A DNA stretch of 64,000 nucleotides from Flabesymbios commensalis. Its lineage: Eukaryota > Annelida > Polychaeta > Terebellida > Flabelligeridae. Positions 51,701 to 60,813 of the stretch are shown here, in pieces (the stretch's first letter is position 1; each line of letters begins with the position of its first letter). Position numbers and translations under genes: made by a program. Below the pieces are notes generated by a model. It saw nothing but the letters and a program-made list of their open reading frames with translations, ran no database searches and was not told the DNA's origin. The stretch is taken from the NCBI GenBank assembly GCA_964017125.1, contig OZ024903.1, forward strand, positions 67,564,923 to 67,628,922. Direction: 5' to 3'.

Positions 51701-54104
51701 GCTCAGACTGTCGAGAAAACCATTTATGAGGATTGTACATGATCTACCTGCCAGTAAAGATGAATGTGTAGGGGCGTATTTCCCGCATTTACCAACAAGG
51801 GTTGAAAGAGGTACATACACACAAGATAGAAAAACAAAAACAAAATACATTTCAAATTGTGTGAAGAAATCAGCAAAGAGCCAAAGATTCGTTCCAGGCA
51901 TATTTCACTTGTCATGTCAACACGGTGAGACTGCTTATTTATTAGAAGGCATATTCCATGTGAAAAATTGAATTATATAAATGAATAAACACATGCGGAA
52001 AATATACAATGTTGTTATATATCAATGATAGCATTGCTTAAAATATTACGATGACATAATTATTTCACTACAACAAGCATGGAATATCCAGTTCGAATGC
52101 AATACTTTTATGAAATAGTGATTGTAACACTTTTAGGATTCTAAGGGATCCTTAAATTCTTTATTCATTTACAGCTGTAATTATTGATACTATAGGCAAA
52201 TTAAAAAGACACACTAAAAGTGCTTTGCCTTATACATTTATAATGTGCAACATTTCATGATTCATACATTTCAGGAGTGTGTTATGGATTTAATGTCATG
52301 CTGAATGCAGAATCACCTAACATACCTTTCACTATTTTGAGAACCAGATTTACTGATGGTGATTATAACAATTTTCAGTCATCACAAATATTTGTCTATT
52401 ATAACACCACAAATAATAAATAAACATGCAATGCCCGCTCTTATAATTGCTTCCGATGATATATTAATTTAATCAAACATACCATGCATAATATTTTAAA
52501 AGAATAGTGAGTCAGTAGGGACCGTTCAACGATTACGTAACACCTACAGGGGGAGGGGGGGGATTAAGCGATGCCTTACGGACCGCACTCAACGCAATGT
52601 TTAAAAGCGTTACGAAGGGGGAAGAGGTGGGGGGGGGGGGGCAAAAATCACCCCAAAAAGCGTTAAGTAATTGTTGAACAGCCCCTAGACAGGAATTTAT
52701 TTTGTCACAATTCTTGGATTTTTTTCGTCTATATTTATTACCATAACCTGGAATTAAATTTTTTATGTGATGATTTCAAAAATAAGCAATACAACAGTGG
52801 AAGCACTGGTAATTTTAACCCATGGACATATCTATATATATATAAGGATTTTTTTATTATTATTTAATATTTCAAACATTTTTCTTCCAGCACCTGCTTT
52901 GATTGTCTATGATAACGCCTGCAACTTGCATCAATATTGTCTCAACAGAGATCCTACATTTTTCGCTAAAACTAAATTTGTGGTAGACCGATTTCACTGG
53001 AACAACCATCAAGGTGAGTGTCTTCATTTTACTAGAAGAAATTATGATTTGAAATTAAAATTTTTTTAACTGAAATTACTATTCATATTGGTTTTTTTTA
53101 TTAAAATACTGACTGAGTCAAAAAGATAATAGGTCTGCAACAGTGCATTTTGAACTGTTGAAATTAATAATGTTTATTTAAGTTTACTACGTTGAGATGC
53201 ATAATACATTATACTGACAATAGAGAACCTTACAATTTTTAAATTGTCAGTGAAGGACACAATTTATTACATATTAATAACGCTTTGTATGCAGTGATGA
53301 AAACCTTCGGAATTCATCAGAAAAATGTACATAAAAACTAGGGCCATTTTCTGTGGTTACCATTTTTGCTAATTACAGACCTAAACAAACTGTTTATGCA
53401 AATTACATTTGAAGCGACACAATCATAAAAAATCTGTATTTTTATTTTGGCTTTTTAATATGGCCATACAATGTTAACATGTCTATAGACTAGAATTGCT
53501 TACGTTTCTTAAATTTTGTGTTCCGCATTTACCAGTTAAACGAGAAATAAGAACGAAATTTAACTTCCAAAATAAAAAATACGAGAATATTAAACCGATA
53601 AATGGGGCTTTCGGCACACTTGCTACGTTGTCGCAGCAAACCAAAATTTAAAAGACTAACGCAATTCTAGTCGATGGACATGCTCACATCTCATGAACAT
53701 ATTAAGAAGACTAAATAAAAATACTGTTTTCTTGATGATTTAAGCCTGATTGCGTCGCTTTAAGTCTGTGACAGAAATCGGCCAGTGCTACATGAACTTT
53801 TTATAGTCAATTTAATGTAGTGATGTTTTCATTATTAGGATGCTCCGAAAGTTACAATTTGTCCACCTACCAGAACTATAACCATTTGAATACACAAGTA
53901 GCTGAGCAAAGAAATGCTACTCTCATCAAACTCAGACCGATGCTGGCTTACATGAACTACACCAACTTCATGGAACATCTCAAGCTGCACTTTTGGTTCA
54001 GATCCCATTTAAATATGAAGAAAAATACTGGTCAATACTCTGAAATATTCGAAAAGTTGAAATGTGTTTTCACAGTAAAAGGAAAAGTAAACAAAGTGAC
54101 ATGA
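42679..54104 (+). CDS. KDZ-like transposase, 12 exons, 809 aa, apparently intact
   Basis: Exons: 42,679-42,756; 43,150-43,266; 46,855-46,993; 47,433-47,540; 48,693-48,748; 48,954-49,368; 49,606-49,741; 50,003-50,278; 51,293-51,924; 52,275-52,358; 52,891-53,013; 53,839-54,104 (TGA). Every intron is GT-AG, all 11 junctions keep phase, and the summed length is 2,430 nt with no internal stop. The start is the first ATG after an in-frame TGA. Visible modules: SWIM-like C86-x-C88...C120-x-H122; C203-x2-C206-x5-C212-x-H214; C310-x2-C313; C400-x2-C403; then an RNase-H-like core with candidate catalytic D413 (VVVMD), D688 (VYDNAC) and E744 (AEQRN), and H716/W717 between. This order resembles KDZ transposases and the transposase-derived part of vertebrate HMGXB3, known for CxC cysteine clusters. 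It would act in the nucleus on the element's termini. Subfamily is uncertain; the exon model is inferred by eye. Confidence 0.75.
43150..43266 (+). CDS. Transposase exon 2 (residues 27-65)
   Basis: Acceptor 'cttttttcag', donor 'tcc|gtaagt'; 39 codons in phase 0. Encodes a QYRILIRQAEAF / KMFVVRGFANG segment typical of the region preceding a SWIM-type zinc cluster. Confidence 0.7.
43600..44160. repeat. Diverged tandem duplication (~290 bp) in intron 2
   Basis: 'agagcttgaactgctt' occurs at 43,794 and 44,082 (288 bp apart) within two similar blocks: 'ttttggctattttcaaaatttg', then 'aaaatccaagatgg', then 'ccctggatgtgggctgattag'. A frame at 44,136-44,378 next to it has acceptor- and donor-like edges (44,276 or 44,312 to 44,346). 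Including it would create a stop at the next junction, so it is left out of the gene model. Confidence 0.6.
44692..45822. mobile_element. Candidate small transposon in intron 2 with repeated ACGTATTCTG motif
   Basis: AGAATACGTTACATTT (44,692-44,707) and its exact complement AAATGTAACGTATTCT (45,807-45,822) are 16-bp inverted ends. The same core, TGTAACGTATTCTGT or its complement, recurs inside at about 45,067, 45,234, 45,427-45,470 and 45,615. Clustered inverted copies of the terminal motif suggest subterminal transposase-binding sites. No coding region is present. Confidence 0.5.
46196..46295. repeat. Short direct repeat
   Basis: 'cacactgatcattttgatgtgtcacatgacatgg' near 46,199 recurs as '..gagctgccacatgacatgg' near 46,264, about 65 bp apart. 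Confidence 0.7.
46297..46528. other. Three consecutive hairpins of one family
   Basis: 46,297-46,368, 46,371-46,442 and 46,456-46,528 are each about 72 bp. Each is a long inverted repeat with ends GGGCC(A/G)GTTT...AAAC(T/C)GGCCC (weaker in the second) and CGTACTTAAG/CTTAAGTAC inside. Hairpins 1 and 3 are the most alike. They lie in intron 2 between the candidate small transposon and exon 3. They look like serial insertions or amplification of a tiny palindromic MITE. Confidence 0.8.
46855..46993 (+). CDS. Transposase exon 3 (residues 66-111), first half of SWIM-like cluster
   Basis: Acceptor 'cttttctcattcag', donor 'caag|gtaaat'. Contains W84-V-C86-Y-C88-T-C90, the CxC part of a SWIM-type zinc site. 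It ends in phase 1 and joins exon 4 without creating a stop. Confidence 0.75.
47128..47370 (+). mobile_element. TTAA-family palindromic MITE, truncated, in intron 3
   Basis: Begins TTAAAGGGACTGGCTCAGGC, follows the family through the centre ('ggcatggttgtcc'), and is cut about 50 bp into the second arm ('tttcgtctctatatct'). Confidence 0.7.
47433..47540 (+). CDS. Transposase exon 4 (residues 112-147), second half of SWIM-like cluster
   Basis: Acceptor 'tcttctccacag', donor 'ggag|gtgaat'. Contains C120-L-H122, completing CxC-x31-CxH across the intron, and a further C126. Confidence 0.75.
47597..48530 (-). mobile_element. Second Helentron-like non-autonomous element, in intron 4
   Basis: One end is a hairpin AGCAGCCC-x10-GGGCTGCT (47,597-47,622). 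The other end has only the single arm GGGCTGCT (48,504-48,511) followed by about 20 nt. Between them are two diverged ~330-bp tandem units ('gtcagccaatg' at 47,865 and 48,194) bearing 'aaaatggccgc' / 'aaaatagccg' words. The layout mirrors 679-2,087 although the sequences differ. Confidence 0.5.
48693..48748 (+). CDS. Transposase exon 5 (residues 148-166)
   Basis: Only 56 nt, bounded by 'ttttccacaaag' and 'gag|gtaggt'. Its phase (1 to 0) is exactly what exons 4 and 6 require, which supports it despite its small size. Confidence 0.6.
48954..49368 (+). CDS. Transposase exon 6 (residues 167-304), Cys/His cluster
   Basis: Contains C203-LE-C206-x5-C212-C-H214 followed by a basic helix KKLREHL, then an acidic EKEEEV segment. 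This is the second predicted zinc site. Boundaries are 'gttacag' and 'aaag|gtaagg'. Confidence 0.75.
49606..49741 (+). CDS. Transposase exon 7 (residues 305-349)
   Basis: Contains C310-ST-C313 followed by the HYDGLTDGFLNMG motif and a helix MSHEILRSYMRLYL. In the HMGXB3/KDZ group a similar 'GxxNF/NMxxxxLxxxxLxxYL' stretch precedes the catalytic core. Confidence 0.7.
50003..50278 (+). CDS. Transposase exon 8 (residues 350-441), first catalytic Asp
   Basis: Contains C400-QI-C403-G, then the strand VVVM-D413-AIVMGL. A hydrophobic beta strand ending in Asp and followed by a small/hydrophobic turn is the expected first catalytic residue of an RNase-H-fold transposase. Confidence 0.75.
51293..51924 (+). 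CDS. Transposase exon 9 (residues 442-652)
   Basis: The largest exon. It starts RNDRIFFPSAEGRALL and carries a long, mostly helical insertion with many Leu/Ile, a Lys/Arg-rich QDRKTKTKY stretch, and ends with PGIFHLSCQHG (643-653, the last Gly split). C650/H652 with C655 of exon 10 may bind metal. Insertions between the first and second catalytic Asp are usual in this group. Confidence 0.75.
52275..52358 (+). CDS. Transposase exon 10 (residues 653-680)
   Basis: Encodes GVCYGFNVMLNAESPNIPFT and ends ILRTRFTD. The 'CxHGxxYGF.xMxxxESPxxPFxIL' pattern across exons 9-10 is one of the best family markers in this protein. Confidence 0.75.
52516..52687. mobile_element. MITE with TAGGG(A)CCGTTCAAC ends, in intron 10
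   Basis: The left end TAGGGACCGTTCAACGATTAC and the complement of the right end TAGGGGCTGTTCAACAATTAC match with few differences. The interior has two G runs and 'aaaagcgttac'. It resembles widely distributed animal MITEs with GGGGCCGTTCA termini (recall, unverified). Confidence 0.7.
52891..53013 (+). CDS. Transposase exon 11 (residues 681-721), second catalytic Asp
   Basis: Encodes ALIVY-D688-NAC followed by NLHQYC, then VVDRFHWNNHQ. The YDxAC motif and the D-x2-HW-x2-H motif match the middle of the KDZ catalytic core. Confidence 0.8.
53408..53763. mobile_element. TTAA-family palindromic MITE, diverged, in intron 11
   Basis: The left end lacks about 11 bp of the terminal arm. The right end GATTGCGTCGCTTTAA is complete. 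Both arms keep 'tttattttggct' / 'agactaaataaaaat' and 'ctagaattgc' / 'gcaattctag'. It is more diverged than the copy at 55,720. Confidence 0.7.
53839..54104 (+). CDS. Transposase exon 12 (residues 722-809), catalytic Glu and C-terminus
   Basis: Encodes GCSESYNL, then LNTQVA-E744-QRN, the expected third acidic residue in an N-x-Q-x2-E-Q-x-N helix. A LAYMNYTNFMEHLKLHFWFR helix and a basic tail follow, ending at TGA 54,102-54,104. Confidence 0.8.
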
Positions 54105-55719
54105 ATTATTAACAAGTGGGTCATTACGTGTCAAATCAAACAATATTACACAAACTTAATCATTTCTTATATCTGAAATTCTTTTGAACTTTTGTCATTT
54201 ACTTATATGGTATATGTGAGAAGATAGCAAAATTAATATTGATTTAGATTAATATTCTGTCTATAAAGCTCATCTAGCGTTCATGGGGGGTGGGATGTGC
54301 TTTAATTTAAGCTGATTCGTGCACAAGTTATTTGGTCTGATATTCAGATGCTCATTATATCAACAATTTAAAAGATAAATACTTGAAATTTAAAGGAGTT
54401 TGAGAAATTTTGGTTGTGATTGTGCTGATAAAATTGTATGATGTTTTGTGTCAACATAACCGAACGGAGGTGAAAACATTGAAACTCTGAAAAGGGTGTT
54501 GTAACCTAGTTTTGTGGGCCCATATCAGATAAATGGTTCATAATTACCTTGCCATATTTCCTTTATCTCTTTTTCACTGCCTTGCTGGGAGATAAGTAGT
54601 GTTTTGGGCAGCTAACTGTTACACTTTTTGAAAAAGAAAGCTCTAAAATCTCAATTTTTGGACAATTTTCAAAATTTTGTTCAAATTTCAACCCAAAAAT
54701 GAGGATGTGGGACAGGTGCCATGATCACAATGATGACAATATATAGCCTGCTATTGGTTAAATAACATAGCAAAAAATCATGATGGTGTTTTGTATCAAT
54801 AGTTTTTAATTGCAAATTGAAAACTTTTGAGACAAAACACCGAAATGATTTTTTTGCTATGGTATTTGACCAACAACAGGCTGTATGTTGTTAAAAAATT
54901 GTGATCCTGGCACCTGTCCCACATCCTAATTTTTGTGTTAAAAGTTCACCCGAATTGATAAAACTATGCAGAAATTGTCAATTATGATTTCTATTGTTTT
55001 AAGAAGGAAGCTCTATTATATATAGTTAAAATAATAATTTTTCAGAAACAAAGTTCTGCAGAAAAGATCACCTGAAATATGGAGCGGTTACTATTCAGTT
55101 TTTTTTCAAATAAAGGCCAACAAATTCAGGCTCGCAGATCATTTTCAACAATTTTTGCTGATATTTTCTCCTCTATATATTTCTAGTATTTTTAGTAACA
55201 ACTCACATCATCACAATCACCACAAAAATGTATCTAGATTATGAAAATGTCAAGTCTTTATCAGATACTAAGTGCGCGACAGCTTCGAAATAAACTAGAC
55301 CAGACCCACATCACCTTGACTATCATCACAGGCAGAATATTTGTTTAAATCAATATTCCTTTCACATCAGATATACCCAATAAGTAAATGATAAAAAATT
55401 AAAGGAGTTCCGAGATAACATTTTTCTTGCCATTGTTTTATTTAACATGGATTGACGATGTATGGATTAGAAGCAGTGATGTTGAAAAATACAGATTCAA
55501 AATGAGTTATAAGTTGAGCCGATTCTTAATGACAGTGTCGTAATTTGACAGTGATGAAAGTGTAGTCCAACTTGTTGTTTAAAACAAAAATTGTTTCATT
55601 TATAATTATTGCTTGACAAGGAGATTGTGTCTTTGTATTCGAGGTTTCCTGTCATTTACATAACTGATCTGAAACTAAAAAATCAAGAAAAATTAATTAA
55701 CCCACTTTAACATCCGCCA
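54105..55719. other. 3' part of transposon core, no gene; palindromic element at 54,635-55,015
   Basis: Perfect 20-bp arms AGGATGTGGGACAGGTGCCA (54,702-54,721) and its complement (54,908-54,927) are the best part of an inverted repeat of about 380 bp. Its arms also share 'agcctgctattggt' / 'accaacaacaggct' and 'aaagctct'. Candidate AATAAA-like signals occur well downstream of the stop (near 55,103 and 55,286); none is close enough to choose. No coding frame is seen on either strand. Confidence 0.6.
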
Positions 55720-56077
55720 TTAAAGCGACTCAAGCAGGCTAAAATCATAAAAAAATCCGTGATTTTATTTTGGCTTATTAATATCACCATATGATGTAAA
55801 CATGTCCATAGACTAAAACTTTTTGTGCTGCACATTAACCAGTTAGGCGACATGTAGAGATGAAATTTTCGTATTTCTTAACTTTGACAACCATGTCAAA
55901 AAAAAGAAATGCGGCAATTTCGTCTCTATATCTAGCCTAACTGGTGAATGCGCAACACAAAAATTTAAAAACTTTTGCAGTTCTAGTCTATGGACATGTT
56001 TATCATATGGTCATATTAAAAAGCCGAAATGAATTCATCGATTTTTTTATGATTTTAGCCTGATTGAGTCGCTTTAA
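55720..56077. mobile_element. Complete TTAA-family palindromic MITE
   Basis: TTAA at 55,720-55,723 and 56,074-56,077 flank inverted ends AGCGACTCAAGCAGGC and GCCTGATTGAGTCGCT. Full arms contain 'gattttattttggcttatt', 'gatgtaaacatgtccatagact', 'accagttaggc' and 'tagagatgaaatt'. A TTAA target fits piggyBac- or Kolobok-mobilised MITEs. Confidence 0.8.
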
Positions 56078-56462
56078 ATTTGTTTGGTTACATTAAATAT
56101 ATAGAAACACATTGATTACATTAACGAGAAATGAAATAATTACGTTGTAATGTGATTTGCTAAATTTTTAAGTAATGTGACATTCATTCTAATTAACAGT
56201 TAGGTTGCTAACATAGTTGTATGATTCATCTTTTATAAAGATAAATTGATGATGTCGAGTGATATACTCACTTGTTTTGTTTAACATCCTCGTAATATTT
56301 TCTCTGTCTGTGCACATTTCATTTCTACTGTGCTGTAAGTTTCGCCAGTAGACTTCATAGCCATCATAATGACTACCTCCTTCGCCAGAACGTCGGCGAT
56401 GTAGGCACGTACAGCTCTGTTAGTGTGATTTTTATTATTATTCACAATGTATACATAATCAT

Positions 56463-56837
56463 ATGCGACAAATTGATATCATATCTGTATTGTAATATAT
56501 GATGTTGAAAAACAGATGACAGACTTATACATGTACTGCGTTATCCCCAGCGAATACGATACATTAAACCAATGTTGGTTCAATGTTGGGCCGACGTCGT
56601 AGACGGCGGGCCAACATTTAACCAGCAATGGTTCAATGCATCGTGTTTGCTGGGTCACCCCTTCATATGCGACAAATTCATATCATATCTGTATTGTAAT
56701 ATATGATGTTGAATAACAGATGACAGACTTATACATGTACTGCGTTATCACCCCTTCAAATCTAATTTCCATGTTCATTTTTCTCTTAATAATATATGAC
56801 TGAGCGACATCACTACTGCATGTTTCATTTACAGTGT
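56463..56837. repeat. Direct duplication split by a small MITE, next to the right array
   Basis: 'atgcgacaaattgatatcatatctg...actgcgttatc' (56,463-56,545) recurs at 56,667-56,750. The second copy continues directly into 'accccttca' and so gives the empty-site sequence for the MITE at 56,546-56,654. The right satellite starts abruptly at about 56,838, in the middle of a subunit. Confidence 0.75.
56546..56654 (+). mobile_element. Small AATGTTGG-family MITE (copy 2) with inverted ends CCCAGC
   Basis: The left end CCCAGCGAATACGATACATT and the complement of the right end CCCAGCAAACACGATGCATT match. Compared with the duplicated empty site, the insert is flanked by a repeated TC (56,544-56,545 and 56,655-56,656). 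The interior is 'accaatgttggttcaatgttgg', 'gacgtcgtagacgg', 'ccaacatttaacc'. Confidence 0.75.
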
Positions 56838-59800
56838 TTGCTGATAATGAAATTGAGCGAGGATCTTAAGCCTTGAACCGGGTCAGCAAGATCCTGTGAC
56901 TGACTGTATGATAGAAAACGTATAAAATGACCAAGTTTTAAAATTATTTCTAGACGCCTACAAAAAATCCTACAGCTATGAAACTCAATGGGGTGGTAGT
57001 CGAGATCATGCAGAATTTTGTCGTATTTAAATTGGATTTTTAAAAAATGTTTCTTGTAATGAAATTGGGCGAGGATCTTAAGACTTGAACCGGGTCGACA
57101 AAAAGTGATAAGATCCTGGGACTGACTGTATGATCCGAAACGTATAAAATGACAGAGTTTCAAAAATCCTAGAGCTATGAAACTCTGTGGAATGGTAGTC
57201 CCGATCATGTAGAATTTGGTCGTATTTAAATTGGATTTTTAAAAAATGTTTCTGATAATGAAATTGAGCGAGGATCTTAAGCCTTGAACCGGGTCAGCAA
57301 GATCCTGTGACTGACTGTATGATAGAAAACGTATGACATGACCAAGTTTTCAAATTATTTCTAGACGCCTACAAAAAATCCTACAGCTATGAAACTCAAT
57401 AGGGTGGTAGTCGAGATCATGTAGAATTTGGTCGTATTTAAATTGGATTTTTAAAAAATGTTTCTTGTAATGAAATTGGGCGAGGATCTTAAGACTTGAA
57501 CCGGGTCGACAAAAAGTGATAAGATCCTGGGACTGACTGTATGATCCGAAACGTATGAAATGACAAAGTTTAAAAAATCCTAGAGCTATGAAACTCTGTG
57601 GGATGGTAGTCCAGATCATGTTGAATTTGGTCGTATTTAAATTGGATTTTTAAAAAATATTTCTGATAATGAAATTGAGCGAGGATCTTAAGCCTTGAAC
57701 CGGGTCAGCAAGATCCTGTGACTGACTGTATGATACAAAACGTATGACATGACCAAGTTTTCAAATTATTTCTAGACGCCTACAAAAAATCCTACAGCTA
57801 TGAAACTCAATGGGGTGGTAGTCGAGATCATGCAGAATTTTGTCGTATTTAAATTGGATTTTTAAAAAATGTTTCTTGTAATGAAATTGGGCGAGGATCT
57901 TAAGACTTGAACCGGGTCGACAAAAAGTGATAAGATCCTGGGACTGACTGTATGATCCGAAACGTATAAAATGACAGAGTTTCAAAAATCCTAGAGCTAT
58001 GAAACTCTGTGGAATGGTAGTTCAGATCATGTTGAATTTGGTCGTATTTAAATTGGATTTTTAAAAAATAATTCTGATAATGAAATTGAGCGAGTATCTT
58101 GAGACTTGAACCGGCTCAGCAAGATTCTGTGACTGACTGTATGATAGAAAACGTATAAAATGACCAAGTTTTAAAATTATTTCTAGACGCCTACAAAAAA
58201 GCCTACAGCTATGAAACTCAATAGGGTGGTAGTCGAGATCATGTAGAATTTGGTAGAATTTAAATTGGATTTTTAAAAAATATTTCTGATAATGAAAATG
58301 GGCGAGGATCTTGAGACTTGAACCGGGTCGACAAAAAGTGATAAGATCCTGGGACTGACTGTATGATCCGAAACGTATAAAATGACAGAGTTTCAAATAT
58401 CCTAGAGCTATGAAACTCTGTGGGATGGTAGTCCAGATCATGTTGAATTTGGTCGTATTTCAATTGGATTTTAAAAAAATGTTTCTGATAATGAAATTGA
58501 GCGAGGATCATAAGACTTGAACCGGCTCAGCAAGATCCTGTGACTGACTGTATGATAGAAAACGTATAAAATGACAAAGTTTTCAAATTATTTCTAGACG
58601 CCTACAAAAAATCCTACAGCTCTGAAACTCAATGGGGTGGTAGTCGAGATCATGCAGAATTTTGTCGTATTTAAATTGGATTTTTAAAAAATGTTTCTCG
58701 TAATGAAATTGGGCGAGGATCTTAAGACTTGAACCGGGTCGACAAGAAGTGATAAGATCCTGGGACTGACTGTATGATCCGAAACGTATAAAATGACAAA
58801 GTTTCAAAAATCCTAGAGCTATGAAACTCTGTGGGATGGTAGTCCCGATCATGTAGAATTTGGTCGTATTTAAATTGGATTTTTAAAAAATGTTTCTGAT
58901 AATGAAATTGAGCGAGGATCTTAAGCCTTGAACCGGGTCAGCAAGATCCTGTGACTGACTGTATGATACAAAACGTATGACATGACCAAGTTTTCAAATT
59001 ATTTCTAGACGCCTACAAAAAATCCTACAGCTATGAAACTCAATAGGGTGGTAGTCGAGATCATGTAGAATTTGGTCGTATTTAAATTGGATTTTTAAAA
59101 AATGTTTCTTGTAATGAAATTGGGGAGGATCTTAAGACTTGAACCGGGTCGACAAAAAGTGATAAGATCCTGGGACTGACTGTATGATCCGAAACGTATA
59201 AAATAACAGAGTTTCAAAAATCCTAGAGCTATGAAACTCTGTGGAATGGTAGTTCAGATCATGTTGAATTTGGTCGTATTTAAATTGGATTTTTAAAAAA
59301 TAATTCTGATAATGAAATTGAGCGAGTATCTTAAGACTTGAACCGGCTCAGCAAGATTCTGTGACTGACTGTATGATAGAAAACGTATAAAATGACCAAG
59401 TTTTAAAATTATTTCTAGACGCCTACAAAAAAGCCTACAGCTATGAAACTCAACAGGGTGGTAGTCGAGATCATGTAGAATTTGGTCGTATTCAAATTGG
59501 ATTTTTAAAAAATATTTCTGATAATGAAAATGGGCGAGGATCTTGAGACTTGAACCGGGTCGACAAAAAGTGATAAGATCCTGGGACTGACTGTATGATT
59601 CGAAACGTATAAAATGACAGAGTTTCAAAAATCCTAGAGCTATGAAACTCTGTGGGATGGTAGTCCAGATCATGTTGAATTTGGTCGTATTTGAATTGGA
59701 TTTTTAAAAAATGTTTCTGATAATGAAATTGAGCGAAGATCATAAGACTTGAACCGGCTCAGCAAGATCCTGTGACTGACTGTATGATAGAAAACGTATA

Positions 59801-60813
59801 AAATGACAAAGTTTTCAAATTATTTCTAGACGCCTACAAAAAATCCTACAGCTATGAAACTCAATGGGGTGGTAGTCGAGATCATGCAGAATTTTGTCGT
59901 ATTTAAATTGGATTTTTAAAAAATGTTTCTTGTAATGAAATTGGGCGAGGATCTTAAGACTTGAACCGGGTCGACAAAAAGTGATAAGATCCTGGGACTG
60001 ACTATATGATCCGAAACGTATAAAATGACAAAGTTTCAAAAATCCTAGAGCTATGAAACTCTGTGGGATGGTAGTCCAGATCATGTTGAATTTGGTCGTA
60101 GTTAAATTGGATTTTTAAAAAATGTTTCTGATAATGAAATTGAGCGAGGATCTTAAGACTTGAACCGGGTCAGCAAGATCCTGTGACTGACTGTATGATA
60201 GAAAACGTATAAAATGACCAAGTTTTAAAATTATTTCTAGACGCCTACAAAAAAGCCTACAGCTATGAAACTCAATAGGGTGGTAGTCGAGATCATGTAG
60301 AATTTGGTCGTATTTAAATTGGATTTAAAAAAAATATTTCTGATAATGAAATTGGGCGAGGATCTTAAGACTTGAACCGGGTCGACAAAAAGTGATAAGA
60401 TCCTGGGATTTACCGTATGATCCGAAACGTATGAAATGACCAAGTTTAAAAAATCCTAGAGCTATGAAACTCTGTGGGATGGTAGTCCCGATCATGTAGA
60501 ATTTGGTCGTATTTAAATTGGATTTTTAAAAAATGTTTCTGATAATGAAATTGAGCGAGGATCTTAAGCCTTGAACCGGGTCAGCAAGATCCTGTGACTG
60601 ACTGTATGATACAAAACGTATGACATGACCAAGTTTTCAAATTATTTCTAGACGCCTACAAAAAATCCTACAGCTATGAAACTCAATAGGGTGGTAGTCG
60701 AGATCATGTAGAATTTGGTCGTATTTAAATTGGATTTAAAAAAAATATTTCTGATAATGAAATTGGGCGAGGATCTTAAGACTTGAACCGGGTCAGCAAG
60801 ATTCTGTGACTGA
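56838..60813 (-). repeat. Right satellite array, about 10 units of 411 bp, inverted
   Basis: Same A/B dimer as the left array, on the opposite strand. Several of its variant units (e.g. 'ttcagatcatg', 'gcgagtatctt', 'ggtaaat' read as 'atttacc') also occur at 26-29 kb of the left array, so the arms exchanged or share recent ancestry. No diverged inner-edge unit is present, unlike the left side. Confidence 0.95.

Noticed and set aside
51269-51915. Minus-strand open frames opposite exon 9
   Set aside because: Shadows of the plus-strand coding exon.
56838-60813. The same open frames on the minus strand of the right array
   Set aside because: Same satellite in inverted orientation; not genes.
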